Shown here: piece by piece, positions 32,455-43,929 of the stretch
Position numbering within the stretch: position 1 is the stretch's first letter
Layout of the letters: each line of letters opens with the position of its first letter
Assembly: GCA_002749535.1 (NCBI GenBank)
Contig: MZZL01000049.1
Coordinates: 57,906-121,905 of the forward strand
Source of the DNA: Apophysomyces variabilis
Lineage: Eukaryota > Mucoromycota > Mucoromycetes > Mucorales > Mucoraceae
Reading direction: 5' to 3'
Length of the DNA stretch: 64,000 nt
The notes under the pieces: generated by a model
What the model was told of the DNA's origin: nothing
Database searches by the model: none
Seen by the model: only the letters and a program-made list of their open reading frames with translations
Program-made: the position numbers and the translations under genes

Positions 32455-33316
32455 TTAAAAGCCGTTCATTGTTTTTATTCACCGATCTTCCTAAAAGAAC
32501 TAAGTGTCTTTCTCAGGTATCAGATAGCGTGCCTGACAGGTCAACCCATTTTTCTTTGATATCCTGCTGAGCCATATAGGCTAGCAGTATGGTGGACCTG
32601 TTATGTCCATCTATATAATACCTAAATAAGGCAAAACAAATTAAGCTTTAGCCATCAAGTGCAGCGTAGTACAGCAGGTACCAGCATCTCCATGACATTC
32701 TGAAAAGCATTAATACTGGGAGCGACTATTGCAAACAGATGTCTTTAACACATATCAACTCTGCCCATTATGTTTTGCATGAGCTTGCACCAATGTTGTG
32801 ATAACATTATCCGGTAGATGGAATAGCGGTCATAGTGTGACAGTCTCAATTCGTTTTTAAAACTAGTATATGCTCACACGTATAAATATTTTGCGTGGGC
32901 TATTCGTTCAATGCCCTTGTACGCTTTTAGGTCTTAGTGTACAAAATAGCAAATGAGCGATTGATTGAAGTGTAGGCAAAAGTTTTAATGTTCAATATTT
33001 ATCAACTGCTCATGCTGTCTGCTACTGCAGCCGTTTTCTTTTTGTTTTTTTTTAATGTTCCAATCTCAAGAACTAGCTTTGTGATACGTGCATAAGCAAA
33101 AACCCAATTAAGGTTCTACCGATAAGAACGGTTGGGTGATTTCCAAATGTGTATCCGTCCAAGACAAGGGCCAATCGAGATTTTTCCACTTTGCATGAAT
33201 CTGGCTAATTGATATATTTTTGCTTAGACATTGTCTTCATTCCATACTTCTCCTTCATTATTATCCCCAAAAAGAACATTTCTCCACTTAAGGCAACATC
33301 TACCATTTGGAACCAC

Positions 33317-33875
33317 ATGTATACCGGATCAATCATTCTCTCCAGAGAACAACAGTTCCATAAAATATGGGTTAATACCATCATCAAACTTGTCAAGGAA
33401 AAGTGTGAAGACCAATGGCAAGAAGTGTCATTCTGGAAAGCCTTCAATGTTTTCATGGCGAAATCCAATGAAATCGGATACGAAGATTCACTTAAATGTT
33501 TATTCTCCTGTTAAGGTAAAAAGTCATTCAAACAAATCTGAGGCGAGCTCAAGCCTGGTTCTCCAGCATATGAAAAAGAAGGGGAAAATCCTGATGACTT
33601 TCCCGCCATTGAAGTGATCAGCCACGTGGGTGGCACGAAATATGAGAGCAAAGAGCGTATTGCCGTCCTTGATTTCTGGACTAGTTGGTAAAGGACCCTC
33701 TTGCACGTGTATTTCTTTTAGAGAGAAAATATGTTAACCAGGGAGTTTTCATGGTAGGTGCAAGCCATGTGTCACATTTGTTCCTGAGCTTTCGGAGCTT
33801 TCAGAGAAACACACAGGCCGTGTCGCAGTCATTGGTGAGAACAACGAAAGTATCTTCTGCCCTCTTTCTTCAACG
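33317..33875 (+). pseudogene. Thioredoxin-like fold protein, copy 2, truncated
   Basis: Homologous to 23300-24164. The ATG at 33317 opens the same N-terminal segment (QQFHKIWVNTIIKLVKEK). A TAA replaces the Tyr codon of copy 1 (about 33512), and a TGA stands where copy 1 has Arg (about 33538). The core VISHVGGTKYESKERI, VLDFWTSW and, after a conserved intron (about 33690-33757), CKPCV remain readable. Homology ends after NNESIF near 33865, so the C-terminal half of the fold is gone. The W-C-K-P-C redox motif is retained, but the gene is clearly dead. Confidence 0.8.
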
Positions 33876-33899
33876 CTGCTACGCTCTTAGTATTTTGCT

Positions 33900-34620
33900 A
33901 ATAAGCAAAATAATTTTGTTTGCACACTGTTTCCCGTGTATCAATGGGAGCAAACATTATCCACACCCTGCTTTCGTGCAAAGAAATATCTTCCAGCTCA
34001 GTAGTAATCGCTATGGTCGGAAGTGGCATAATCATGTTTTTATGCGCTTTGTGATGCTTGGCTTTCGTACGTTAGTGAGATGAGCGTAGAGGGTTTTGGG
34101 GCACATTGTGATTGCTTTGTTCACCTGTAATGGTTCTTGATTTTATGCAAGGGCTTTGATTATTTCAACTCAGCTTAATGCGTACCTAAATATGGTGCGT
34201 GTGCCCACGGATGCCAAAATGGTCTGTGCGCTGTCCCGTGATATTTTTATGTTACACTAAAGAAGACTTTAACACAGCAGCCGCTGTGTGTTGCAGGATA
34301 TCTTTTGATCCTTTGGATACCGCCGACCTTGATGTTCTTTTACCATTGTACCTTTAAATTGCGTTTGCTTATCAATGGGTAAAATAACCTTGAATCGCAT
34401 TGGCGTTGTTTACTAGTATGTAAAATATCTGTTGTTTACGAATGTGTAAGTATACGTCGTTGTCTTTGTTCTTTTCCACTTGTAGCTTTTTAACTTTTGC
34501 GTGTTGCTTATGTCCAAAATCAGCATTCTTTTAACTTCTTCTGGAAACCCGTTTTCCTGTTCTACTTCTGTAGAAGGCTGTTAACTGGCTCTTTTCATTC
34601 AGCGTTCGGTTTCTTAGGAT
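33900..34620 (+). repeat. Dispersed repeat B, copy 2
   Basis: It matches 24290-24860 with moderate divergence and lies in the same position relative to the thioredoxin-like copy, so it belongs to the segmental duplication. No secreted protein gene follows it here. Confidence 0.75.
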
Positions 34621-35168
34621 TTAGCAAACTAACCATATTTTAGATTTTTTAGGCAGGAGAAAATGTATATGGCATACGAATAGCTTGCTTGTGCCAGTCA
34701 AGCCATAATAAAGACGTTGCGTTTTTTGTCCTTCGGCGTTGGAGATTTCTCTGCTCCTTGCAGAAGAGTTTGCGGGTACGGTGTTGATGCTTTGTTCGCT
34801 TGTCATAATTTTTATTTTTGTTTTAATGGACTCCTCGTCATAACTTGATTCAATTCGTATAGATGTAGACTATGCGAACGTGTTAGACCAGATAATTTTT
34901 TACACTTAACATATAAGTCAAATTATTCGTGGCCATGTTGAATATTTCAAAATGCAACAACCTTACAGGTAGTCCAGCGTTTCTTTCTTTCACATGAAAA
35001 AAATTCCGATTCGATCTAAGGGTATTATATTTCTACTCACTTGTGGAAATGACATATGTGGCATGTATGTGAACGGTGAAACTGTGTTTAACATTCATAG
35101 CATGAAAGACTGTTGTAAGTTGCTGAAAGGTCTGCTCACGCAGTTGGAAGCATGAAACGAACTTCTAT

Positions 35169-36593
35169 CTACAGATCACATGGATACAAGACTTCCTCCT
35201 TAGACTCCAACAGTTCCTCTCCGACAATGCGTCGTCTGCGGATATGGATTGGTTTCCCCTGCATGATCCGACTGACATTGTTGGCGACGTCTTCGATAAA
35301 TGAATATTCGAGCCCTTGTGATGTCCTGGTGATATTAATCACTACTTCAAAAATTGGGCGTGTGGTACGCTGCATTACAACTTTTCTTCCATCAATCGCA
35401 ACCCGGTCCGAAACAAGAGCTTGTGTCGAACCTCCAAGCGCCTTGTTCAGCATCGGGTTGAACACGAGGTCCTGAATATTTCCATGGACAGAGGCAACCA
35501 TTTGTATAGACCTCAGTGCAATGGTTTGGCATACTTCTACCTCGTCCTTTGTGTGCAGCTCATCGATTGCAATAACATCGGGGGAATGGTTCCTAACACA
35601 GTCTAGTAGAGTCGCGTACTGTTTGGCGGGGTCCACCGGACGGAAAACTCGTGAGGTGCCCACAATATGGCCCCTATTTCCTGCTTCTCCACAGACCTCA
35701 CCAGACGTGTCGATAAGGCACAAACACTTGCCACGAGAAAGATATTTACAGATTTCGCGAAGAGTTGTCGTTTTCCCAACATTAGGGGAGCCACACAGAA
35801 GCACGTTCTTTTGCTCGACGAGTCCCTCAAACACGGGCAGAAGTCCTGACACACTCCGACCGATTCTAATGGTGATGCCCGTGACGGTGCCATTATACCT
35901 AACTGTTGCCAAACGATGAAGGGTCTGTCCGAAAATCACACGGTTGCTTTGCCTAAAATCTGGCCCATATCCTGGCAGATGTTCCAATATAGTGGACACA
36001 TCGGAATGCGAGATTATCCTGTCGAGCTGAACGCACTTCGCGTTTATTTTTGCGGATAAGTTTGACCCCACATCGAGGAAAATATCCGTCATTCTGGTAT
36101 CCCCCAAATCAAGATAGCTAGTTGCAATGTCATCAAGAATATCCACAATTGCCGTTGTATCACAGTTGATAGACAGAGGAGGTACTGACTTTGTGGTATT
36201 CGCAATCTTGCTGGCAGCGAGGTCCGCAACAGGGGGAGGACCTGTCTTTGTGCTGTTTAGGACCTGAACATCGACAGATTTCGTGACCGCAGGAGGCACT
36301 GCTTTCTTTTTGACGGGCTTTGGAGCTGTATTTTTAGGAGGAGGAGGACAAGGTGGATTTGTCGCTTTTGCTGGGAATATATTCTTTGTGAGCACCACCG
36401 TGTTGTTGTTGTCCATCAATACCAGATAATCGGTGGACTGAACGATTCGCGCGAGCTTGTTGCGAGTGACAATATTTCGCTTCTGGAGCGCTGTGATAAA
36501 TAGAGTAACGGGAACCTTGCTATCGTTCACGAAACATTCTTTGGCTGCTGCCTCGATGAGTGCGGATTTGCTCTTTGTTTTTGACCTGGTCAT
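35169..36593 (-). CDS. SpoIIIAA/Ycf45-like P-loop ATPase
   Basis: A 474-aa protein from the ATG at 36591-36593 (MTRSKTKSKS). The frame is open 58 codons further but that part looks like leader. Residues 1-85 form a charged N-terminal module, followed by a Pro/Ala/Lys-rich linker (about 85-140). From about 150 the sequence follows the SpoIIIAA/Ycf45 ATPase plan: GITIRIGRSVSGLLP, Walker A GSPNVGKTT (about 268-276), LIDTSGEVCGEAGNRGH, Walker B DVIAIDEL (about 339-346) and ASVHGNIQDLVFNP with the sensor-like His. This family is known from sporulating Firmicutes, cyanobacteria and plastids; the role in a fungus is unknown. There is no bacterial context: neighbours are fungal repeats, and no operon exists. 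The C-terminus is basic (HIRRRRIVGEE), perhaps for nucleic-acid contact. Confidence 0.75.
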   Translation of the reverse strand: MTRSKTKSKSALIEAAAKECFVNDSKVPVTLFITALQKRNIVTRNKLARIVQSTDYLVLMDNNNTVVLTKNIFPAKATNPPCPPPPKNTAPKPVKKKAVPPAVTKSVDVQVLNSTKTGPPPVADLAASKIANTTKSVPPLSINCDTTAIVDILDDIATSYLDLGDTRMTDIFLDVGSNLSAKINAKCVQLDRIISHSDVSTILEHLPGYGPDFRQSNRVIFGQTLHRLATVRYNGTVTGITIRIGRSVSGLLPVFEGLVEQKNVLLCGSPNVGKTTTLREICKYLSRGKCLCLIDTSGEVCGEAGNRGHIVGTSRVFRPVDPAKQYATLLDCVRNHSPDVIAIDELHTKDEVEVCQTIALRSIQMVASVHGNIQDLVFNPMLNKALGGSTQALVSDRVAIDGRKVVMQRTTRPIFEVVINITRTSQGLEYSFIEDVANNVSRIMQGKPIHIRRRRIVGEELLESKEEVLYPCDL

Positions 36594-36870
36594 GGTGTCG
36601 TGCTCAAAATCTGCGGTAATTTGGCTTGGAAAATAGTGGATATATTGGAAAGTAGAAAATAAAAAGAATTTAAGGGCAAAGCAACGTGCAAGTGGATTAC
36701 AAGGAAATACAGGAAAAGCACTGTGGAGATTGAGAAAGAGGTATAAACAAATGCTATTTATGTACAAGATAGGTGGGATATTGAACGTGGTATACGGCGC
36801 AATGGGTGCCAGTGCAAACGTTGATATTAATCAATTATGCCGTGAGGTTATGGGATATCACTGCTTACAG

Positions 36871-37593
36871 TATGAAAAATAGAACACGGGAAGTTGTAAC
36901 AAACGATGTAGAGAGCGTAAAGGTATCTGTATGCAAAAGGTATTGTCCAATCGATGGGGCCACTTGATGGAGAACGGGCGGAGTCGATGTATGAGACGAA
37001 AGTAAGTAAACAGGTAAGAGGAGTTAGTATTAGCACACAAAATAGTGATGCCAAGAGTTTTTTCATGGATCGGGGAGCCAATGTTGATATCCACAATACG
37101 CACAGCGATGTAAACAAAGACATGTGACAGTGGCACTTGCATGCAGCTGCAACTTGTAAATATTATGAGTGAAGGAATTTGATTTATTTGCATTGTGCGT
37201 TAGACCTGGGAACGTGCACCTGTGTGGGTCCNTATGAAAAATAGAACACGGGAAGTTGTAACAAACGATGTAGAGAGCGTAAAGGTATCTGTATGCAAAA
37301 GGTATTGTCCAATCGATGGGGCCACTTGATGGAGAACGGGCGGAGTCGATGTATGAGACGAAAGTAAGTAAACAGGTAAGAGGAGTTAGTATTAGCACAC
37401 AAAATAGTGATGCCAAGAGTTTTTTCATGGATCGGGGAGCCAATGTTGATATCCACAATACGCACAGCGATGTAAACAAAGACATGTGACAGTGGCACTT
37501 GCATGCAGCTGCAACTTGTAAATATTATGAGTGAAGGAATTTGATTTATTTGCATTGTGCGTTAGACCTGGGAACGTGCACCTGTGTGGGTCC
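36871..37593. repeat. 361-bp direct duplication flanking a single N (probable assembly join)
   Basis: Bases 36871-37231 and 37233-37593 are identical as far as I can compare them, and the only base between them is the N at 37232. This is the signature of two overlapping contig ends placed side by side. Open frames that span it contain an unknown residue and should be ignored. Confidence 0.9.
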
Positions 37594-38687
37594 AACCCAG
37601 TTCACCAGAAACCGGCCAGCTAAACCCAGCAGTCGCTATTTTGCCAAACCAAGCCAACAGTGCTCTCTAAGAACAACATACTGTAGTGCCTTGTTCTGCC
37701 TTTTTCTCCTGTTGTTTGTGTCCCAACTCGAGCTATTGTAGACTGTCTCTCTCTTTAGTTACAGCGAGGAAAGCTATGTAAGATGAAAAGAATATAGCAA
37801 GGATAGAAATGAATGAGGAAAACGTGTGCTCACTTACGGAAAAATGGATTAGGGTGGGAGTGGTTGAAGTGTAACCAAAGCATGGCATGCATATGATTAC
37901 CGTTCACGCATCCATGATGCTCTTTATTCCCTCCTCTTGCATTACTCCTCTCTAGCCACTCTATTTCCTTACTCTCTGTGGAGACACTCGGCGCTTTCCC
38001 TTACTCTTCACATCTCCAGTAAGCATCCTATTGCGGAGATATAAACATTTTATCGAGCAATACACCTCTGATATCTTGGTAAGGGTCAACTCTGAACACA
38101 GCAGTTAATGGCATCCCTCAGGTCCTGAAGAGTTCACCGCTTGACTCGTCAACTGTACTATAGCTAACTCAAGTCAAACTGTTTGCTTAATAACAAAATG
38201 AAGGGATAGCCATAAGGTCTATTGTTTAAAGTAGTACTCCAGCCTACTATTAAAAGTTAAACAAGTATTCCTAACCTTTAGACATAAGGACGAATAAAAC
38301 AAATATTTTTTGCTCTCGTTTGTTGGCTTCCACTTCTCTCAAAACAAATACTATGTACAATCACTCCGTTACCGCAACGCAATAAAAACCTCGAAAACTT
38401 TATACATGATTGCAATAAAAACTTTCCTTCAGCCGAAGCAAAATCAGAAACAATACTCGACTCGTGGGTGAAACCTAGACGCCGTTGCTCATCCTCTCCT
38501 GGCTTCTCATCTTCAACTACTGTTTGTATGCTGTTGGCAGCAGTGAGTCGTTTATCAGCGCAAGAAGGACTCTCCTACAAACTTGAGCACATATGTTACT
38601 CAAGGACGTTTTCGATATAATCCTACAAGTACTCAAGCTTCGAAATCGCAGTGAGGTTGACCTTTCCAACTTGGTCTGCGACTTGTT
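37594..38687. other. Non-coding interval with traces of CRN-like coding near its end
   Basis: There is no gene up to about 38500. From about 38590 one frame reads DIILQVLKLRNRSEVDLSNL and LFWQYKGRLFYD before shifting phase into the fragment at 38688. It is probably the upstream part of the same relic. Confidence 0.4.
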
Positions 38688-39089
38688 TTGGCAATACAAA
38701 GGACGATTATTTTACGACAATTCCTATCAAAGATTAAGGAGGACACTATGCTTTTAGTTTTTCATGATGAGGCACAGATCCTTGGCGATGAATTCAACGG
38801 CTCCCTCCAGTTTAGGTTTTCTTCGGATGAGTATCAGCCGCCCTTTCTGTCCCCAATCTTGCATAGGTTCAGAGATATGGCTCGGCATCAGTTCTCGCTG
38901 CCTACATCTGGCACTGGCTTCACTATCAATACTCTTTCCATGTTCGGAGCTCAGGCTCTAGTTGGAAGGACAGCCCCGGTAACTTTGTACTTAAACGCGA
39001 CATGGCTGACACTAGATTGCATTTGTCACTATTCTTCAGTTCAAAGAAATAGCATAGTCAAAATGATAAAAGCATGCGTTACGAACTGA
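38688..39089 (+). pseudogene. Fragment of a CRN/STAND-type NTPase
   Basis: The frame carries MLLVFHDEAQILGDEFNG, a Walker B-like acidic segment, then PPFLSPILHRFRDMARHQF and TSGTGFTINTL. This succession (DEAQ, a short variable loop, LSPLLHGF-like, then a C/S-GTG-L sensor stretch) is familiar from the NTPase part of Crinkler-type proteins that are numerous in Mucoromycota and oomycetes. The Walker A loop and the N-terminal domain are not found upstream in frame, and the C-terminal effector-like part is not evident. Further coding-like debris lies at 39480-40010. I take it as a broken copy. Confidence 0.5.
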
Positions 39090-39439
39090 ACTGATCTATA
39101 TACCAACAAATTTACTATCTCATTCTCACTCTATAGCTGGATGAGTAAAAAGAAAATAGTTCCTTCAAGTCCCTAAGTGGAAGGATAGGAAGTTGACCAA
39201 GGTATAGATCTCTCGGACGCGGAGTCATCTGCTAAGTACTAAGTAAAGACAGGCTTTGGATGGACGTCTACCGATATGCTTTTCCAGAAATTTGCAGGAC
39301 GTTTCAGCCAGGCAGCAGTTGCGGTATTATATCCCTGTGTGTCAATTGACAAGAAAACAAAAAGTAAAGAGGTAATGGCACACTCACATAACTCTCGTTC
39401 CTCTCTTTTTCGTCCTTTTTTCATTTACAGGAGATGATA

Positions 39440-40120
39440 GTTGAGAGCAACGGGTAGGGTGCAGAAAGGTTGCCATTGAGGACACAGAGGGCATGCTAAT
39501 ATTTTCGGCGCACCGAGATGTCAAGGGCATGCTGTTCAACGAGCTTGCTCGCATACACAACAAATACAACAAATAAAGGAATCGGCTCGTGGAATGTATC
39601 ATAGATATCCTGAATCTCCTGGTTTACAAGCGCTGAATGTTTGGAATTGACGAGGTTGTGCTCAATCAATTACCATCTTAGCTGGAGGAGCAGGCATTCC
39701 CTTAGATCAAGAGCATCCAAGGTCAAGCGGTTACCATGCTGGATATGCCGCTTGTTTCAAAGGCCATCCAATCTACTCCATACGTCAAGAAATAAGTCTG
39801 GCGGCAGATTCAGCTATCGACTTTGGATTAGGACCTTGTGACTTTATTTAAAGACTTCATGATGAGGATTTCCAGAGAGACGTTGCAGACTCGACCTTTA
39901 TCAGACTGGGAACATCAGCCCCTAACGTATGAGGTGTGCGCGACTGTCGTCAGCAGGTTCAAATCGTGGGATAGAGGGAGCTTCGACTCAAGCAAGGAAC
40001 GACTCGCAAGATAGATATCGATGGAGGAGTATACGGACACCAATGTCAATCGCCAATTGACTCGCAGCATCAAGCCCGACTCCCCATTTTTCTTCCACGA
40101 CCCCATCTTTCCGCTCTAGA
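39440..40120 (+). pseudogene. Degraded coding-like stretch of unknown family
   Basis: Protein-like pieces occur in succession with stops between: LIFSAHRDVKGMLFNELARI (about 39500), QAVTMLDMPLVSKAIQST (about 39725), FKDFMMRISRETLQTRPLS (about 39848) and LTYEVCATVVSRFKSWDRG (about 39920). It may belong with the CRN-like fragment just upstream or be a separate dead gene. Confidence 0.35.
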
Positions 40121-40359
40121 TATGGTGTCTTTATTAAGTTAAAGCTACAAAGGTGATGCCTATCTTTGTCTAGGGTGTTTAAACGCAGTATCTTTTCTTT
40201 TGGACTGTCCCTGCCTTCTATCACGGTTTTTAACTGAAAAGTTAAAAAAAGAACTCATGGACCATGTTTTTTAAGGTAGAGAGGTTCATCGGAAACCAAG
40301 TAGGGTGTAAGAATGACCGTGTTTCGATATAATACGGCCTATAAGTTTAACAACTGAAG

Positions 40360-40575
40360 TTATTGCAACGGTTGACGCTGAGGAGGGAATGCCGTAGATG
40401 AGCGAATCATTGTTGGAAGAACGCCGATTTTGACACATTGACATGCAAGGCTGAGAGAACGCCGTTGTTGACAGAATAACATGCATAATGGACAGAATGA
40501 CATTGTCGAGGGAATGATATTGTAGAGGGAATGACATGCATGGTTGAGAGAACGCCGTTATCAAAGGAATTGTCT
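40360..40575. repeat. Short imperfect direct repeats upstream of the dynamin gene
   Basis: The motif GACATGCATGGTTGAGAGAA followed by CGCCGTT occurs at about 40526 and, with changes, at about 40440. Shorter relatives (GGAATGACAT, GGAATGATAT) lie between. It is about 140-270 bp upstream of the ATG. Confidence 0.6.
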
Positions 40576-40642
40576 TAGTGATAGATTGAAATTTTTGATA
40601 AGGAAGCGTCATAGGTGATAATCAACTCAGCATTTATCGACC

Positions 40643-40653
40643 ACTATATAAAG
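40643..40653 (+). promoter_or_regulatory. TATA box of the dynamin-like gene
   Basis: ACTATATAAAG about 60 bp upstream of the ATG at 40710. Confidence 0.6.
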
Positions 40654-40709
40654 ACCTTGAAGGCTAATATCCCTCCAAATTTTTCCATAGCAAGCAACCT
40701 AAATTTCAA

Positions 40710-42918
40710 ATGATTCAAAAGCCAGAATCTCAGATAATTATTGACAAAATCAATAAGATTCGAAGCTATGGCTTAAACAAGATGATCACCATTCCTCAGA
40801 TAGCCATTCTGGGTGACCAGTCGAGCGGCAAGTCTAGTGTGCTTGAAGCCATCACAAAGCTTTCGTTCCCACGAAACATAGAGACTTGCACACGTTTCGC
40901 TACGCAAGTCAGCCTACGATATGGCACAACTCACCAAATGTCCGCATTCATCGATGGTGAACCTGAATTCAACAACAGGTATCAAGCACAGAATATCAAT
41001 TGGGATGTACACGCTATTGTCACTGAAGCCAACCAACTGCTTTGCGCGTACGCGGAAATCAGCGAGAAGGTTCTGGAGATCACCATCTCTGGACCAACAT
41101 TGTCGCCCCTCACCATCATCGACCTTCCAGGTATGTTAAGTTCCCTAAATGGCTTGTCATCATCCTCCTATTCCGATATTTTTAACTAACAACTTTTCAT
41201 GTTTGCTTCTTAGGTTATATTAATACAACCATCGATGGTCAAGACAAGACAATAGTTCAAACTATCCGCACGATCAATACACGATATATCAAAGACAGTC
41301 GCACAATCATTTTGGCTGTTGTTCCGGCCAATGTTGATCTCAACAACATATATGTCCTAGGAGAGGCAGAGCGGTACGATCCAAACAACGAGCGCACAAT
41401 TCCAATTGTCACCAAGCCCGACGCTGTCGAACCAGACCTCCTTCCCAATCTTATACAAACAATTCTGAATAAGCGCAAGTTCATGAAATTGGGTTACCTT
41501 GTCATGAAAAACTCGAGCTACAAGGATATCAATATACCTTGGGAGGATGCGAGGAGAAATGAGGAGGAGTTTTTCAGGTCAAACCCGCTATGGTCGCAGG
41601 TGCCAGATACGAAAAAGGGCCGTGTCAGGTAAGCCACTTTCTGATCTCGATTATCCCTTTAGAAAAGCCTACTGCAGGTCTTCAGTTTCACGTATCCCAA
41701 CTTACTTGCTTTTTTTTTTATTAATGTAGTGTGAAGATCTTTCTCGGAGAACTCCTATACAATCATATCAAAAAGGAGTTGCCGTTCCTCAAAAAAGACA
41801 TCCAGGATTTAGTCTTCAAATGCGAAAAAGAGATTGCCGACCTGGGCCCACCCGTGTCGAACCCAGCCATGGCTAAGACCAAGTACTTCGAGGCTATTCT
41901 CAAGCTGAGAAGCTCACTTATCGCCTTTCTCAACGGAGATTACTCATTCGAGTACATCAGTCAATGCAACTCAAATTTTAAAAAGCAGAACTCTGTTACA
42001 ACTGATGTTGACAGCAACGCTAGCTGCTATGACGACGACGATGCTGACAGCTGCATGCCACTTTCATTGGAGTCAGAAGAAGACTACAAGTTCGTGCGAT
42101 CCTCTCTTTACCGGTTATACCAGCGATACAACGTTGTCATGAACAAGGACAAGTTTATGTTGCCAAAGAACGAGATCACTGACCTCGTCCTTCGTTACAA
42201 AGGAACAGAGCTTCCTGGATTTATCTCGTTCAATACTTTCACCACTATATACATGCAAACCTTGTCCCGATGGAAGGACATTACAAAAACACATGTCTTT
42301 AACATCCATCAATTCCTTTTTAAAGCCATCAATCGGTTCATAACTTCCTCCACAGACCCGCAAATCAAGGACACACTTTTATTGGAATTCGACAAGTTCT
42401 ATACTTCTCAAGTTCGCAAAATCGAAAGCGAGATCAACAATATCTTTAACGACGAACATACGCCATTTACCATGAACAAGTATTACTATGATAATATCCT
42501 TGAAAGCAGGAAGGAAATCGCAGAGAAAGAGCGTCAGGGGCTCATCGACAATAGGTATGCGCAGTCGAAAACAAATGAGGAGCAGGGTAAGACAACAAGA
42601 CGACAGCATCTTTACTCACTCAGCAGTGCTGCAGATGCTTCCGATGTCAATTATAACGAGCAGCTGGCGGTAGAAGACCTTCAGGGCCAACTGACGTCTT
42701 ACTGCAAAGTGGCCCGCAAGCGGATTGTGGATACATTACTTCTACAAACCATTGAGCGACATTTAATCAAGAATGTTCAGATTTATTTTGATATGTTGAT
42801 TGATATGGATGACAACACTATTGCGAGCCTGCTGATCGACTCACCAGCAAAGCAAACACAACGCTCTGAATTGGAGCAAAAAGTGGATGTATTGAGAAAA
42901 AGTCTGCTTGAGATTTAG
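40710..42918 (+). CDS. Dynamin-superfamily GTPase, three exons
   Basis: Exons at 40710-41130, 41214-41628 and 41730-42918 join in frame to 674 codons. The introns are 83 and 101 bp with GTATGT/TTAG and GTAAGC/GTAG ends. The GTPase domain has G1 GDQSSGKSS (residues 35-43), the G2 Thr of TRFATQ (about 61), G3 DLPG (138-141, split by intron 1) and G4 TKPD (207-210). The long stalk follows, with an acidic insert CYDDDDADSC near residue 378. The C-terminal GTPase effector domain is recognisable (SYCKVARKRIVDTLLLQ, then ERHLIKN, to the end). No pleckstrin-homology or transmembrane segment is visible, so it fits the Vps1/Mx-like soluble dynamins that constrict membranes or assemble on them. It has no internal stop and has a TATA box, so it is probably functional. 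It is more divergent than a core Vps1. Confidence 0.9.
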
Positions 42919-43929
42919 TCTACCATCAACCAAATGCAATGTAAGTAATGAGTCAGTATATGAAGTTTTATTTTTTTCTTTTCCTCACAACGCTTTGGTG
43001 CTTATAACCCGTCTTCTATGTGGTTATATATAGAACCCCATTTGTCCGTCTTTCTTAGCTTTAGTTCGCCCTTCCATGCGTGATCCTTAAAATCATGTTC
43101 CTGTATCCAAGTCTTATAGTTCGTAGTCAGTCTCTTTTCCTTCTCTTCGTATGCCGGTAGCTGAAGGTTTCTTTGTCCCCATTGTACCATATTCTGGTAT
43201 TTGTTGCTTTGTTTCAAATAAGATTTCATCTGATTGATGGTTAGCTTCATTTTTTTGTTTCTGTGGTTGCTTCTCTTACTGCATCAGCCGTGTCAAAAAT
43301 TAAAAAACAAAAGATAAATAAGGTTTCATTCATACTCTTTTCCGCAGAAGCGTTCATATGGACGTCCGTAGACATTATCACCGTTGAAAACAGACAAATC
43401 TTTCTTCCAAACAAGGTACAGAAAAATCCTATTATTTTGCAATAGCTGGCTTTAGGCAGTCAAACATTAATAGCGATGTTGCTTTTTGATCCTTCGATCT
43501 TGGCTCTTCCTATCATACCGAAGCAGAATTCGGTAAGCGTTGGATTGTTCACCCACTAATAGGGAACGTGAGCTGGGTTTAGATCGTTGTGAGACAGGTC
43601 CAGTTTTACCCTACTGATGGTATTCAGTACTCGCAATACTAATTGAAGTGAGTACAAAAGGAACCATTCATTCAATTATTTGGTATTTGGTCCTACCTCA
43701 GTAGGGAATGACCTGAAGCTTTTATTTATTAGGCTGTGATTGGGCGATTCCACGTTAGAATCCGTGTTAGAACGCCACGATTGAGGCCTATTGATTTCGA
43801 TCAAAATATCGATAGAGCCTTCAGCGCCAAGAATTATATGCTTTGCTGAATCGCACGGTTAGTAGAAAGGCTGTCTGTGTTCCCTGTCATGGTGATTTCA
43901 AATATTGAACCGGAACAAATCCCCACTCC
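42919..43929. other. Non-coding; one 82-codon minus-strand frame
   Basis: The minus frame 43002-43250 (KTWIQEHDFKDHAWKGELKL) has a protein-like composition but no recognised relative and no start context that convinces me. The rest is AT-rich. Confidence 0.35.

Noticed and set aside
36594..36767. N-terminal extension of the SpoIIIAA-like ATPase as a signal or transit peptide
   Set aside because: It is hydrophobic and irregular and lacks a typical presequence pattern. The ATG at 36593 begins a well-behaved charged protein. A transit peptide is not fully excluded.
36848..37555. Two overlapping minus-strand frames repeated twice, as paralogous genes
   Set aside because: They sit in the identical segments around the N, so the duplication is probably an assembly artefact, and the frames themselves have no motif.
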